NCBI RefSeq assembly: GCF_037975245.1
Contig: NC_092580.1
Span: 19,022,501 to 19,086,500, forward strand
DNA: 64,000 nucleotides
Direction of reading: 5' to 3'
Origin: Apostichopus japonicus
Lineage: Eukaryota; Echinodermata; Holothuroidea; Aspidochirotida; Stichopodidae
The notes beneath the pieces are model-generated. The model was not told where the DNA came from and did not search any database. It saw nothing but the letters and a program-made list of their open reading frames with translations. The first letter of the stretch is position 1; every line of letters starts with the position of its first letter. Position numbers and translations under genes: made by a program. Of this stretch, positions 13,676-24,986 are shown in pieces.

Positions 13676-14140
13676 AATTCACAGCGCGTACTCCCTCACC
13701 TCATATAACATAGGTTATATGAGGTGAGTACGTCGCTCGTTAATTCACAAACCGGTTAAGGTTTGGGGAATTCACAGCGCGTACTCCCTCACCTCATATA
13801 ACCTATGTTATATGAGGTGAGTACGTCGCTCGTTAATTCACAAACCGGTTAAGGTTTGGGGAATTCACAGCGCGTACTCCCTCACCTCATATAACCTATG
13901 TTATATGAGGTGAGTACGTCGCTCGTTAATTCACAAACCGGTTAAGGTTTGGGGAATTCACAGCGCGTACTCCCTCACCTCATATAACCTATGTTATATG
14001 AGGTGAGTACGTCGCTCGTTAATTCACAAACCGGTTAAGGTTTGGGGAATTCACAGCGCGTACTCCCTCACCTCATATAACCTATGTTATATGAGGTGAG
14101 TACGTCGCTCGTTAATTCACAAACCGGTTAAGGTTTGGGG
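13676..14140. repeat. 93-bp palindromic tandem array, 5 copies
   Basis: There are five back-to-back 93-bp units starting at 13676, 13769, 13862, 13955 and 14048. Copies 2-5 look identical by eye. Each unit holds a perfect hairpin with 15-bp arms (ctcacctcatataac / gttatatgaggtgag) around a 4-nt loop, plus the palindrome aaccggtt. Copy 1 differs in the loop (atag instead of ctat), so its whole hairpin is the reverse complement of the others. The array lies in the intron between the S4 and S5 exons. Confidence 0.97.
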
Positions 14141-14614
14141 AGTATATGGGCAACAAAAAGCTGACTCAGAAATAACAATCAAATCTGACAAGCCATACTT
14201 TTTTTCCTTTTTTCTCCCTCTTGTTTTTTTTAATTCTATGAAAAGTCATGTCATATGAAGTAAATTTCAATAAACAAAAACTTAAAAAATTATTAAATCA
14301 GACAATTTAAAGAAGCATCATTTCATGATTTCAAAAGTCTATGCAAACTGCCTTACTAATTTACGCTATAAATGTGAAAACAATACGAACATTCACCTAT
14401 ATAGCCTTGAAGTTATGAACACCATGCATGCAAATAAATATTTCAAAACTTTCAACAACAACAACAACAACAAAACCATTAATGTTTGTTTTTAGCTTTT
14501 GAAAATTTGTAGCCATTCTAGCATCTCTAGTCATTTTTATGCCATTTTATGATTTCCCATTAAAAATCAAATTAATGACAAGTTTTCTCATTTTGCTTTC
14601 TTTTGTTTCAACAG

Positions 14615-14680
14615 GCCCTGCCTTATGTTGCCTTGTTAATTGTAATGTTATTTTTCATCTATGCTGTAATTGGAATGCAG
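14615..14680 (+). CDS. Cav1: Cav1 exon: repeat IV S5
   Basis: A 66-bp exon (22 codons, phase 0/0) lies between tttcaacag and gtttgt. It encodes ALPYVALLIVMLFFIYAVIG followed by MQ, the hydrophobic IVS5 helix. The preceding intron (13157-14614) carries the 93-bp palindromic array. Confidence 0.95.
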
Positions 14681-15055
14681 GTTTGTTTAAAACAATTATG
14701 AATTAATTAATTAATGCCTTTAGAATTGTAACTTGACTTTCACATCTTTGAGGGGACCTCTCCAACTCAGTTTTTCCATATTTTTATGTCATTTGAAATT
14801 TGATTATAAACATGTGCAATACATCGCCAAGTATTCATTGCTGTTGGATATTACAAATTGTGTATATTTTATGACATAATATGTATTGATTACATATCTA
14901 TTTATAACATCTAGCCATTGGTTACATGTGGATTATTGTTTCAATACATCTGGTAGTTATCAAATGCTTGCTAGCAATGTTGATATGAATTTGTATCGGT
15001 TCCATTCATCCAGTTAATATTACGTATCTGTATTACCTGTCTCTGTTGGTTACAG

Positions 15056-15147
15056 GTTTTTGGTAAGATACAAGTTTCTCATGATGGACCAATCAATCGC
15101 AACAACAACTTCCAGACATTTCCTGCTGCCTTGCTGGTGCTCTTCAG
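15056..15147 (+). CDS. Cav1: Cav1 exon: repeat IV S5-pore linker
   Basis: A 92-bp exon (phase 0 to 2) lies between ggttacag and gtacaa. It reads VFGKIQVSHDGPINRNNNFQ and then TFPAALLVLFR, the outer turret and first pore helix of repeat IV. INRNNNFQTFP is strongly conserved in Cav1. Confidence 0.95.
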
Positions 15148-15222
15148 GTACAATTTAAAGATGAAGTTAGTTTATGGTCTCAAATAAAATTGATCTATGC
15201 CTTCTAGGTGCATAGTAATGCT

Positions 15223-15718
15223 TTGAAGATGAAGATCATTTTGTTGCCAAAATCTTTGTAGTTCTTCAGCTCAATAGTTTCATAATTATCAAATCAACAA
15301 GGAAAATTGGTTATCTGGATCAATTAATTTAAATTATTTAGCAAATGATGAGCAGAACAGTTATATTAAGTGAATCTTGAAGAAGAAAAATATATATATT
15401 GGCTATCAAAAAAAAAAAAAAAAGGCTTGAAACCATCGATATAAGAAGTAGAAGATGAAGATTAGTTTCTTGCCAAATTCTTTGTAGTTCTTCAGCTCAA
15501 AAGTTTCGTAATTCTCTGATAATCAAGGAAAATTGGTATCTAGATCAAGTATTCATTTGAGATTAGATACTTTGTGCACATAGCCTTACAAAAGGAACTG
15601 TTTGAGAAAATTCTTCTATAAACAATTAATTTAAAATATTTAGCAAATAATGAGCAGAAAAGTTGTATGAAGCGAATCTTGAAAAAAAATAAATATCAAC
15701 TATAAAAAAAAAGGATTG
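15223..15718. repeat. two-copy intronic duplication
   Basis: Roughly 15223-15436 and 15455-15718 are diverged copies. Both contain gaagatgaagat, ttgccaaa, tctttgtagttcttcagctc, aaggaaaattgg, atttagcaaat and gtgaatcttga/gcgaatcttga, and both end in an A-run followed by gaaacca. The second copy carries an extra insert around 15550-15620. The rest of this intron (15148-16419) shows no further structure. Confidence 0.8.
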
Positions 15719-16419
15719 AAACCAATGGTCTTAGAAGTAGGATTTAAACCTGTGAGTTCTGAAGAGATGATTATTAAAGTGCACTCAGCCTGAATGGTTC
15801 ATACAGTTTAGTGAATGAAACAGTAGTACAGTACTGCTGCTATTCATGAGGGAGTTGACATGAGGGGTGATCAAAGAAAAGTAATTCTCACAATGTTGAA
15901 ATGTCCAATATTGTATCCATGTGTTAACCCCTCCCATATTAGTTATTATATGTTGTGTCCCCTGCGAGATGGAAATTGCACTGTAAGCAATTTTATTATG
16001 AGGGTAAGCCACTCATTCTACATCTCTGCACCCAAGGTATGTCCTACTTCCTCTTCTCCTTACACACCCATTAATCCCTACTTTCCCCTCTACCACTCCC
16101 CCACCCCCTTCCTGGTTGATCTAAACTGTCTGAATATAAAAGATCTTCAGTATTGCCCCAAAATATTGGTAGAAATTTAGTCAAATATTATTGGTCACTC
16201 AATAATGACAAACTTTAGGGAGCATTTTACTTGCATCATAAGGGAATTTGGTCTTCTCTTAGACATTTATTTGAGCCCTCCTTCTGCTATGTTTATGAAT
16301 AATTTGGAGAGGCAGAAAGCTACAGCAGAGTACTTTTAATGTGGGATCAATACTGATGACCTTTAAAAGTTTGATATGTGTCACTACTTTTGTCTTTTTT
16401 CTTCTCTCTCTCTCTGTAG

Positions 16420-16534
16420 GTCAGCCACTGGTGAAGCATGGCAACAAGTCATGTTAGAGTGTATTAACAATGCCAATGGATCAGACTTTGCATACATCTA
16501 TTTCATTTCATTTTACTCCATATGCTCCTTCCTG
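16420..16534 (+). CDS. Cav1: Cav1 exon: repeat IV pore loop and S6 start
   Basis: A 115-bp exon (phase 2 to 0) lies between tctctgtag and gtgagt. It encodes [20 protein letters not shown], then [19 protein letters not shown]. The glutamate of GEAW is the fourth member of the EEEE selectivity filter. The loop between the pore and S6 is about 16 residues shorter than I recall for vertebrate Cav1 and lacks its two loop cysteines. FYSICSFL has Ser where the dihydropyridine-binding Met of vertebrate FYMLCAFL sits. The exon is contiguous, so the deletion is not a missed intron. Confidence 0.95.
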
Positions 16535-16952
16535 GTGAGTCCACATAAAGTTTCTTTCTATAATGTCCCCCCACCCCCCTCCTCTTCTCCTTACCATCCT
16601 CCCCATCCATAAATAATCCAATCATTGAAGAGACTTTTCAGCAGAAGAAATATCAACTCAAAATTAATATATGTATCCAACAAGCAAATTCATCCTATAA
16701 ACAATACTAATTCAATTAATTTGTTAATCTGTTTGGTCTGAGCACTGCCATCATCTTGATGTGTGTGTGTATTCATATATTGAGAGAAAGGAAAAGGATT
16801 TAATAAATATTGCACTTCTGTTTTCTCCTTTTGCATGTAATAAAGGCACAATAAGATAACATTAGCATGTAATTAGGTAAATATCATTTGTATATATATG
16901 TACACACCAGCCTCTGTTCTATTATAATTCTGTAAAAGTTTTTACTCGCTGG

Positions 16953-16996
16953 AAATGAATGAATGAATGAATGATTGAATCAGTCAATCAATCAAT

Positions 16997-17061
<65 letters not shown>

Positions 17062-17062
17062 C

Positions 17063-17131
<69 letters not shown>

Positions 17132-17136
17132 TATAT
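16953..17136. repeat. compound ATGA / AATC / AT microsatellite
   Basis: (aatg)n is followed by (aatc)n and then about 135 bp of (at)n interrupted by several atac units. It lies in the intron between the S6 exons. Open frames through it (Ile-Tyr and Tyr-Ile repeats) are artefacts of the dinucleotide. Confidence 0.98.
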
Positions 17137-17165
17137 CATTGCAATTCCCATTTCAGTTTGACTAA

Positions 17166-17408
<243 letters not shown>

Positions 17409-18180
17409 TAAGAAATTATTCCGTACCTCTTATAATTTGCCTGCTGTGCATATTTACTTTTACTTTGGGACAAACCCCTGATTAGTAATGGCTCAGTGGG
17501 AAAATGCCAAGTTTGCTTAAAACTACCCACAGAAATGTCCAAGAAACCCTCTATTTTATACTTGTAACCAGCTTTGTAGATGTTCTACTTATACCTTATA
17601 TGAACAATACCTGAAAGAAAAAAAACATTTTGTGAGAAACTGATTTATGACTGGTTTATTTATATTTCCATTCCTTAAAAGAAAATTATTCTCTTTTACA
17701 ATGAGGCTGAAAGAGACATGTCTGTCTTGTTCTTTTGCCTTTTCTTTGATAGTTTAAAGCAACTTGTTGCATTGTTTGGTTCAATTGCCATTTTTCCAAA
17801 CCGACCAAGTATTTACTCAGTAAATCAAATTTGCTCACATTAAGACTACCTCCTAAATTTCTTTACCCAAACTGTAGGTTAATGAATGAGCAAGTATTGT
17901 ATTTGATTCATACCTGGACATTGTGTAGCATCCAGACACTTTCCAAACTTAGAAGCATATGGAACATTTTCAAAGTTAATTCACTCGTTGAAATGGTTGA
18001 AATGACCAAACAAGCTAAATGACCTACTTTTGATGTGGGATTTTAGATAACTGTATAAACATTGACAAAAGTCATCCCAAGAAGCTGCTTTATAATTTTC
18101 TTATATTTTTATCTTTGTAAATATGAGACGTTACCTGCATGTTGTAATATTTAACATTATATTTATATTCTCATTTTCAG

Positions 18181-18277
18181 GGGTCGAATCAAGCATCTCG
18201 ACGTTGTTACGCTATTACGTAATATATCACCCCCATTAGGCTTTGGAAAGTTGTGTCCTCATAGAATTGCTTGTAAG
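18181..18277 (+). CDS. Cav1: Cav1 exon: EF-hand end and pre-IQ
   Basis: A 97-bp exon (phase 2 to 0) lies between cattttcag and gtaagt. It encodes (T)[20 protein letters not shown] and [12 protein letters not shown]. The EF-hand loop runs across the junction (DPEAT|GRIKHLD). The intron after it (18278-18684) has only a G-run near 18388. Confidence 0.96.
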
Positions 18278-18684
18278 GTAAGTAGAAATAACATTTTAAC
18301 TCTTTCAGTTTCAGCCATGGAGTTACCTTCATGCTTCTGATACTGAAATTGTGACTAATGTGATGAGATATGAAAGGAGGAAAAAGGGGGGGCGGGGGGA
18401 GAGTGAGGGAGGGAGGGAGGGGAATACTGCTTTGGATAGTCAGCTACAGTCTGTAATATGTACAATTGTTGTTACAGCACACTGGTTGTAATCATTCTTT
18501 TGTGTCTCCTGTCACATAAGTACATCGTTAGCAAAGACAATTAATATTATTATTCAGTTTCATTGATATCAATACTGTACAGATTTTCATGGAATAACTC
18601 ATGAACGTTGTTTATTACTTTTAATATGCAACTATCACAACTTACTGTGTGTAACCGTTTTCTTTAATTTTATGTTATCTTCAG

Positions 18685-18787
18685 AAACTTGTCTCCATGA
18701 ACATGCCTTTGAATAGTGACGGTACTGTGATGTTCAATGCAACGTTATTTGCCCTCATTAGGACATCGCTAAGAATCAAAACAGAAG
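18685..18787 (+). CDS. Cav1: Cav1 exon: proximal C-terminus
   Basis: A 103-bp exon (phase 0 to 1) lies between tatcttcag and gtgagt. It reads [20 protein letters not shown] and [25 protein letters not shown] and ATLFAL.RTSL are signature blocks of the Cav proximal C-terminus. Confidence 0.96.
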
Positions 18788-18945
18788 GTGAGTTTCTTTT
18801 GGATGGATATATTAACTGTGATCATAAGCAATGCAGGGGAATTGCACTCTAATGCTGAATTCAATTTACAGCAAGAAACTGGACTCTCTGAATCTGATAG
18901 AAATATAAAATATAAAATTTTGATTCTTTAATTTCCGATGTTGTA

Positions 18946-19183
18946 TGTATGTATGTATTTTAGATCCTCCTTCAAGCAGGAACTTGCAAAGAAGCCATCA
19001 TTGGCTTATCAAAGCCGCAAGCTGATCGAAGTCAGTCTCTTAGATTCATATTAAACGTCCATGATTATGAATTTTCAATTGTCAACAACTCTGTAACTGG
19101 ACGACATGCATTAATCTTGGAGTGACTTGAACTCGTGACCTTATGATTGAAAGGCACCGGAGTAACCACTGAGCTAACACTCC
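18946..19183 (-). mobile_element. tRNA-derived SINE
   Basis: Read on the minus strand, 19183 down to 19119 is tRNA-like. It has an A-box-like ttagctcagtgg and a B-box-like cgagttcaagtc, and is framed by ggagtg/cactcc. A body of about 170 bases follows with no open frame. The 3' end, just left of 18946 on the plus strand, is a (tgta)n run, a typical SINE tail. It sits in a Cav1 intron, antisense to the gene. An intact tRNA gene is unlikely because the arms are degenerate. Confidence 0.8.
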
Positions 19184-19224
19184 TTATGTTATTTAAAATT
19201 CCCTTGTTTCTGGTTGTTCCACAG

Positions 19225-19326
19225 GCAATATAGATCAAGCCAATGATGAACTACGAACAGTTATCAAGAAGATCTGGAAGAGAACCAGTCCAAAGCTTCT
19301 AGATCAGGTCGTGCCTCCTCCAGGAG
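19225..19326 (+). CDS. Cav1: Cav1 exon: pre-IQ
   Basis: A 102-bp exon (phase 1 to 1) lies between ttccacag and gtctgt. It encodes [20 protein letters not shown] and [13 protein letters not shown], the pre-IQ helices that with the IQ domain bind calmodulin. The donor (GAG|gtctgt) is weak, but the frame into the next exon (G|AT) supports it. The 856-bp intron after it shows no repeats I recognise. Confidence 0.94.
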
Positions 19327-20182
19327 GTCTGTATTTACTTCTCAGACTACTTCAAACACCTGTTCCTTTTCACTCATAATGGAGTCCATCCCAACATTGT
19401 CACATTCATTTTTCTACTAAATTAGTTTTAATTATTGTTTGTTTCATACTCTCTTATCCATCATTAATTATCATATTTACTGCCTAATATATTTATGTCA
19501 ATTGTAATGTGTTAGTATAACTGGAGGTTTTTCTTTCCAAGTTAGAGAAAAAAATATATACATATTTTTTTTAATTAATAAATACAAATAAAATGGAATC
19601 TATCCCTCTCTGTTGGACAAGTTCTTTGACCTTTTCTAGACGAGGGTCTCATGTATGTCAACAAACCATGAAACAAGATAAATTACTATTATACTTCTTA
19701 CACAAGATATGGTGAAGCCAAGGAACATGAACTCTGGGTTGATTGTTGGCTGATGATGGTTTAGCTAATCTGATTAATTATTTGTCAAAGATTGGAACCA
19801 TTTCTAATTTAGTTTTTACCGGATAGATATTTAATCATGCAAATTTTTTTTTTTAAATATATGGATAGATAAATTTATAGAGATATGATACTGATTCTTC
19901 TCAGAAGGGACCCCAATTAAATCAAAATGAATTATGGTCCTTGATTAATCTCTGTTAACTTTACAAAACAGTTCTAATTACAACAATGATTCGACAATCT
20001 ATGTTGCTTCCAAGTCATATATTTAGTGTGAAAGCATTCTGTTGAAGTCTCTATTGTAACCTCATATAGAAAAACCAAGGCTAGGATGTTAATTCTGTCT
20101 TACTTGAAAATGACAGTTTCACCCAATTCATGCCTATCAGCAAAAAGCTAATCAAAATGATAATCTATTTTTCATCCTCCAG

Positions 20183-20304
20183 ATAATGATGATGTGACGG
20201 TGGGCAAGTTCTATGCAACGTACTTGATTCAAGATTACTTCCGTCGGTTTAAACAAAGGAAAAGAGAACGTCAGGGTCAGACAAATGCCTCGTTTGCTCT
20301 TCAG
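20183..20304 (+). CDS. Cav1: Cav1 exon: IQ domain
   Basis: A 122-bp exon (phase 1 to 0) lies between atcctccag and gtaaga. It encodes [20 protein letters not shown] and [21 protein letters not shown] is the calmodulin-binding IQ motif that mediates Ca2+-dependent inactivation and facilitation in L-type channels, and a basic stretch follows it. Confidence 0.97.
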
Positions 20305-20640
20305 GTAAGACCTTCGTCAAGTAGAGGACTTGCCTTTCTTTTGTAAATACTTGGTTTTACTTCAAAAGGTCAAATTCCAAAACGGATATTAGATAGAGCG
20401 TCTTCGTCGACGAGCAGTGAAGTAGCGATTGATTGCTAAGCCTAGAGTCTTTGTATCATTTGTTTCTGTATAAAACATAATTATCATGGGCCGACTGAAA
20501 GATTTCATCCTTTGACATATTGTGTATTTCCATGGAAAGCTTCAAGAAATCTTCAATTTTTTTTAAGCTCAGACTAGGTGATGTTCGTAGTTTAATGAGA
20601 GGATTGAATGATAAATACGATATCTTTTCTTATCTTTCAG

Positions 20641-20754
20641 GCTGGTCTTAGAACACTTCATGACATGGGACCACAGATCAAAAGAGCTATCTCTGGTAAC
20701 CTTGAAGGAATGGATGAGAACGAACTGTTTGAACAAGAAGAACCTAACCACAGG
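20641..20754 (+). CDS. Cav1: Cav1 exon: post-IQ
   Basis: A 114-bp exon (phase 0/0) lies between atctttcag and gtaagt. [20 protein letters not shown] matches the conserved ALQAGLR.L.D.GPE..RA block after the IQ domain, followed by an acidic stretch ([11 protein letters not shown]). The intron after it (20755-21448) has a G-run at 21125 and a small (aatc)n patch near 21290-21360. Confidence 0.95.
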
Positions 20755-21448
20755 GTAAGTGTACTAAGACACTGTGTTGATGAAGGTAAGATGCTGAGGG
20801 GCTTGCAGCTTCCTGCAGCCAGACTGCATAGGACACATTAATTTCTGTGCTGTGCTGTTTCACACAATATTCATTGCAGTTTAACAAAATAGTCACTGCT
20901 GGTCTCCTGAGATCATGTCTTTTATTTGATATATAATGATTCAGCCTTGCTGAAGGGGATTTTGCAGTTACCGCAGCTGTTCTTGTTGACATGCATGGTG
21001 ACTAAAGTAACAATATAACCATAGGTACATTCAACTTTATATAACACTTAACATGCAGCTTTCTATATAGCAGTTTTTAATCTTACAATGCTCTATCTGA
21101 AATATCTGGTTTGTGTGCGTGTGTTGGGGGGGGGGGGTGTATAATGTTTATGAGTGGAATTACATTTCTTTGTCTAAAGCAATTGATTGCATGGCTTGAA
21201 CCTTTACCAATCTCAGTGAGTAATATTAAGGTTTGGTAACATTTCTGGGAGTAGTTGTTGCTCAAGTGCATAAAGCTGCCATGAATAATGAAATCAATCA
21301 ATGCATGAATTAATCAATGAATCAATCAGTCACTCCCTCAGTATGTCAATCAATTAATCAAGCAGTGAAACATTAGGCGTATATATGTGTATTTATTTTA
21401 TTTATATGTTTCATTGTTACCTGTAATTTAATTTCTTTGTTTTTACAG

Positions 21449-21807
21449 AGAAGTCATTCACTGTTTGGTACGGTATTGAACATCTATCACAACAGACGAC
21501 AGTCTGCTCCACATCAAAGCGACACTCCATACTCCCCACAGAAGTATCCCATACCTCCATACCAATCACAGAATATCACCGTTTCACCCAACAACCACCG
21601 CAAGCTTTCACCAGCAAACTCTCTCAACAATTATCAACCTACCCCAAGAAGTACCTCTCCTTACAACTTTTCTCCTCATGGGTCTTTTCGTAATAGAAGG
21701 GGGAACCCTCGAAACGCCCTTCAAGTGTCCTCTCCCCATTCACCTGGGTTTTCCCCCGTCAACTCGGTCCATGCACCTCTCTTACAGAGAACTCCTAATT
21801 CACATGG
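21449..21807 (+). CDS. Cav1: Cav1 exon: Ser/Pro/Asn-rich tail
   Basis: A 359-bp exon (phase 0 to 2) lies between gtttttacag and gtaagt. It starts RSHSLFGTVLNIYHNRRQ, comparable to the R.H.LFG segment of invertebrate Cav1. It then becomes low-complexity (Tyr-Ser-Pro, Pro-Tyr-Gln, Ser-Pro-His). Many SP and TP dipeptides suggest proline-directed phosphorylation and a disordered region; that is inference. Confidence 0.93.
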
Positions 21808-22004
21808 GTAAGTGGGCTTATCAAAGTTCCATTTTTTAATCATCTTGATGCTTCAGTTTTTAGCTTTTGATTCTGTACAACACTCTAAGTGCTTTGAAAA
21901 TCTGTCTTTGATCTGGCTTTGATATCAAGTAAATAATAGAAGCAAAATGATGACAATTTGATGCACAAACACAGTGCATATTTGTTGTAGATAATTATGA
22001 CAAC

Positions 22005-22345
22005 TGTATTATAATAATAATATAATAAATGAGACTTATATAGCGCCAAATCAGTAGACAACAGCCACTGCTCAAAGCGCTTTACAAAGAAAGCAAATTA
22101 ATTTACAAAAGAACAAGTGAAAAAATGGGTCTTAAGTAAACTATTGAAAGTAGAAAGTTTACAGCATGTTCGAATGTGATCTGGTAACTTGTTCCATAGA
22201 TAAGAGCCAGAGTATTCAAAGTCTCTGTACCCATAGGTCTTCAAGCGTGGTTTAGGAACAGTTAAATACAGGTTGTTGGAGGAACAAAGTGTGCGAGTTG
22301 GAATATACGGCAAGAGTAGTTGTTTGTACAGTATCACCATGTGTG
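22005..22345 (-). mobile_element. 5'-truncated LINE, RT-polyprotein C-terminus
   Basis: On the minus strand 22340-22098 encodes about 80 residues. These include PYIPTRTLCSSNN, PKPRLKTYGYRDF and SYLWNKLPDHIR, and the end reads TFNSLLKTHFF. This is the familiar C-terminal block of CR1/L2/RTE-like LINE polyproteins. The 3' UTR follows (aaagcgctttgagc..., tggcgctatataag...) and ends in a (tta/att)n tail near 22005-22028. It lies antisense in a Cav1 intron. Only the last part of the element is present, as expected for 5' truncation during target-primed insertion. Confidence 0.85.
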
Positions 22346-22445
22346 TTTACTATACTGTGACTGTTCTTGCTGCTTTTGTTATATATTATACCTTTAAATA
22401 GTGATTAAGTTTATAATCTCTCTTTTTCTTAAATCCCATTCTCAG

Positions 22446-22625
22446 GATGGGCCATCGAGGTGACATGAATCACCAACACCAGTCACTCCTGGAAAGGGTG
22501 GAGGACCTCAGTCCGAGGTCTTTAAGCCCCATCGATGGATTAGAGGAGGACATCTCGTCAGGAGGAGAATACCACCCAGAGCCTTACGTTGACCCTTACA
22601 GGGAACCCTATAGGGACTACAGCAG
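22446..22625 (+). CDS. Cav1: Cav1 exon: acidic tail segment
   Basis: A 180-bp exon (phase 2/2) lies between cattctcag and gtagga. It encodes (G)MGHRGDMNHQHQSLLERV, then an acidic and Pro/Tyr-rich stretch (YHPEPYVDPYREPYRDYS). The phase fits the exon before it (GG|G) and the one at 33626 (AG|G). No domain is recognised in this poorly conserved region. Confidence 0.9.
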
Positions 22626-24986
22626 GTAGGAATTAACCAACTACTTAATCCCTCTCACAAACACCCTTCTCTCCTCTTCTCTCTATTCTCCCACATACCC
22701 CTTCATCGCTGTACGAATGTTCTTATGATCTTCCCATTATCTTGACCTCATGCCAAGCAAGTCACTATACCAGTCATACATCAGACCAGGTTAGCATGAT
22801 AATTACATGTCAGCCCCTAGTCAATGTAATATATCTTCAGCAGTAGAATGTACTTTTGTTTACAGGAGAATGTAAAGCTTGACAGGATTCCTGTCACATT
22901 CAGGGGCAACTCGTTTGTCGAACCATTCATTTACCTCCTCCCCCATTCCTCTAGTATTCCCACACCCCTACCCTTCTCCTCCTTTCATGACTCACCCACC
23001 TCCTTCCTTGGTTTAAAAACCAACCTATATTCCTGTCAAAAATACTCATACTTAATTGTACCAAATGATATTGCATGAAAGTTTAATCAAGTTTGTTTTT
23101 GCATCATTGAACTAAGATATATATATGTCAATGGTTTAAAAGGGCTACACGTTTGATCACCACTCATAAGCAATTGCATGTATAAAATGAATAAATTAAT
23201 CATGTATAACTCAAGAAACAATTGCATGTTAATTGCATTGCTGCTTTAATTAATATTGAAGAAAGACACATAGAATACAACATGGATCTGTTTCCTAATT
23301 CAACTACTGCATGCCCCCAACCACATTAACCTGTTTAGGTTCAAAGACGTGTGGCTTGTTTTAACATGATCTACCACTAAAAATTTAACCCAATATATAT
23401 GTTTAATTTTGAATTTATTATTCTGTTTTTCTACGATTTATGTGTCAACATTTGTTTGCTTATTAACACAAAACTAATTGCAAGCCCTTCTCTTAACCCC
23501 AAAAAAGAAGAGAAAAGAATAGAATTTCATATACGTTTCGTCTAAATCTATTTGGGTTTTCAATAATTCTCTGCTGTTTGCTAGTTTGCAGTCGTTTTGC
23601 CTTCTTATGAATGTTAAACAATAGCATTGCCGTTGACGATCCTCTCAGAAATGTGTTCTGCTGTCATGAAAAAGCTAGTTCTGTCGTATACTTTCGTTCA
23701 AAGTTTTGTGTGAACTCATAAACATGCTGTGATTTGTAGAGGGATAGTTTGTTTTTGCCTCTGGTCTTTTTTTCCTTTCTTTTTTTGCTTGAAGTCTCTG
23801 CATCGTTGTCATTTCGAGACAGTCGTTTTGTTTTTGAGGGGAGAAAACATTTTTCTAACCAATTTCTGTTTGTGTCTGAATATTTTGATTATGTGACTTT
23901 TCTATGAGATTTTATGAACTTAATACATTTTTCCTCCTTTTTAATGTTCCGTTTGTGGTGTTTTGTTTTCTTTGCACTTTCTGCATCGAGTCTTTTTCTT
24001 GAGAATTATTTTCTGCAACTTGGAGTGAGCTTGTGGCTTGATTTGCCTGTTTTGTCAATTAGGTAATGTCCGAAGAAGAGTTTCGTATTATTATCTTCCA
24101 TTATTTTCTACACATTTTCCTACCTTGTGATTTAAATACAGATGCTTTATTATTCTTAATGTATGTGAAGGGTTAGTTTAAGTAAAGCTGGGGAGAAACA
24201 CACAAAGTCACCATATATAAACATTATGATAAACAAGGAATTGTGAGGAAATATTTATTCTGTTAATATATATATATATATATATATAGATTTTTTGGGT
24301 GGTTAAGTCACTGTTGTTGTGATTGAGCAACAAGTTAACCATCCTAAGTTTTCCACCAAAGTGTATTATTTTTTTTTGTGGAAATATCAGTTATTAGTCA
24401 TGCATGTGCGATGCAACAAGCTGTGTAGACCGTTCACCTGCCGGGAAAAGGACTAGGGCTTGTAAAATTGTTGAACTGCAAAGCATCCGTGCAGCTGCAT
24501 CAACATATATGTAGCTTGGAGGATTCCAGGATTTTAAAAACTGAGGCGGTGTGGCCATAGGGATGGTGAATCGCATGTACAGGTGTTTTTCTCCACCAGA
24601 AAATGTTAAAACTTTAGACATCAAATGGTGCTTTTTGAAGCATCTGTAAATTATTAGGTCATAGATAGGTCTAAAGGCAGGGTTTTGATGAAAACTACTT
24701 TTGACTTTTGTGTAAAGTTGAAAATGGAGGATGAGGGGGAGGGGAGAGGGGTGAGGCTTCATAAATGCTTGAATCAGGCTTAAAGGACAGGTTAATCTGG
24801 AGGGAAGCACAGTGAGATATTTGGTAGACAGTGGACTAGATTGTAAATATTGGAATTGGAATTGCAGTTGTCATCTAAAGAGAATATTACCACATTGCAA
24901 GTGATAGTGTAAAGAAGAGGGTGAAGCTATTACATGGTTAAGCGAGGGAATGGTGTGGGCAGACAGGAAGCCCACATTAAGAACAT

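Noticed and set aside
15860-16180. 106-codon plus-strand open frame in the intron before the pore exon
   Set aside because: No domain, no in-phase splice sites joining it to Cav1, and the conserved junction 15147-16420 already reads correctly without it.
19119-19183. tRNA gene on the minus strand
   Set aside because: Internal promoter-like boxes are present, but the arms do not form a good cloverleaf by eye and a SINE body and tail follow, so a SINE head is the better reading.
22098-22340. Host protein-coding gene on the minus strand
   Set aside because: The sequence matches the LINE polyprotein C-terminus and is followed by a LINE-type 3' UTR and tail.
24394-24810. 138-codon minus-strand open frame
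   Set aside because: It lies in a Cav1 intron, shows no recognisable domain, and overlaps sequence resembling a dispersed repeat also seen near 31.8 kb.
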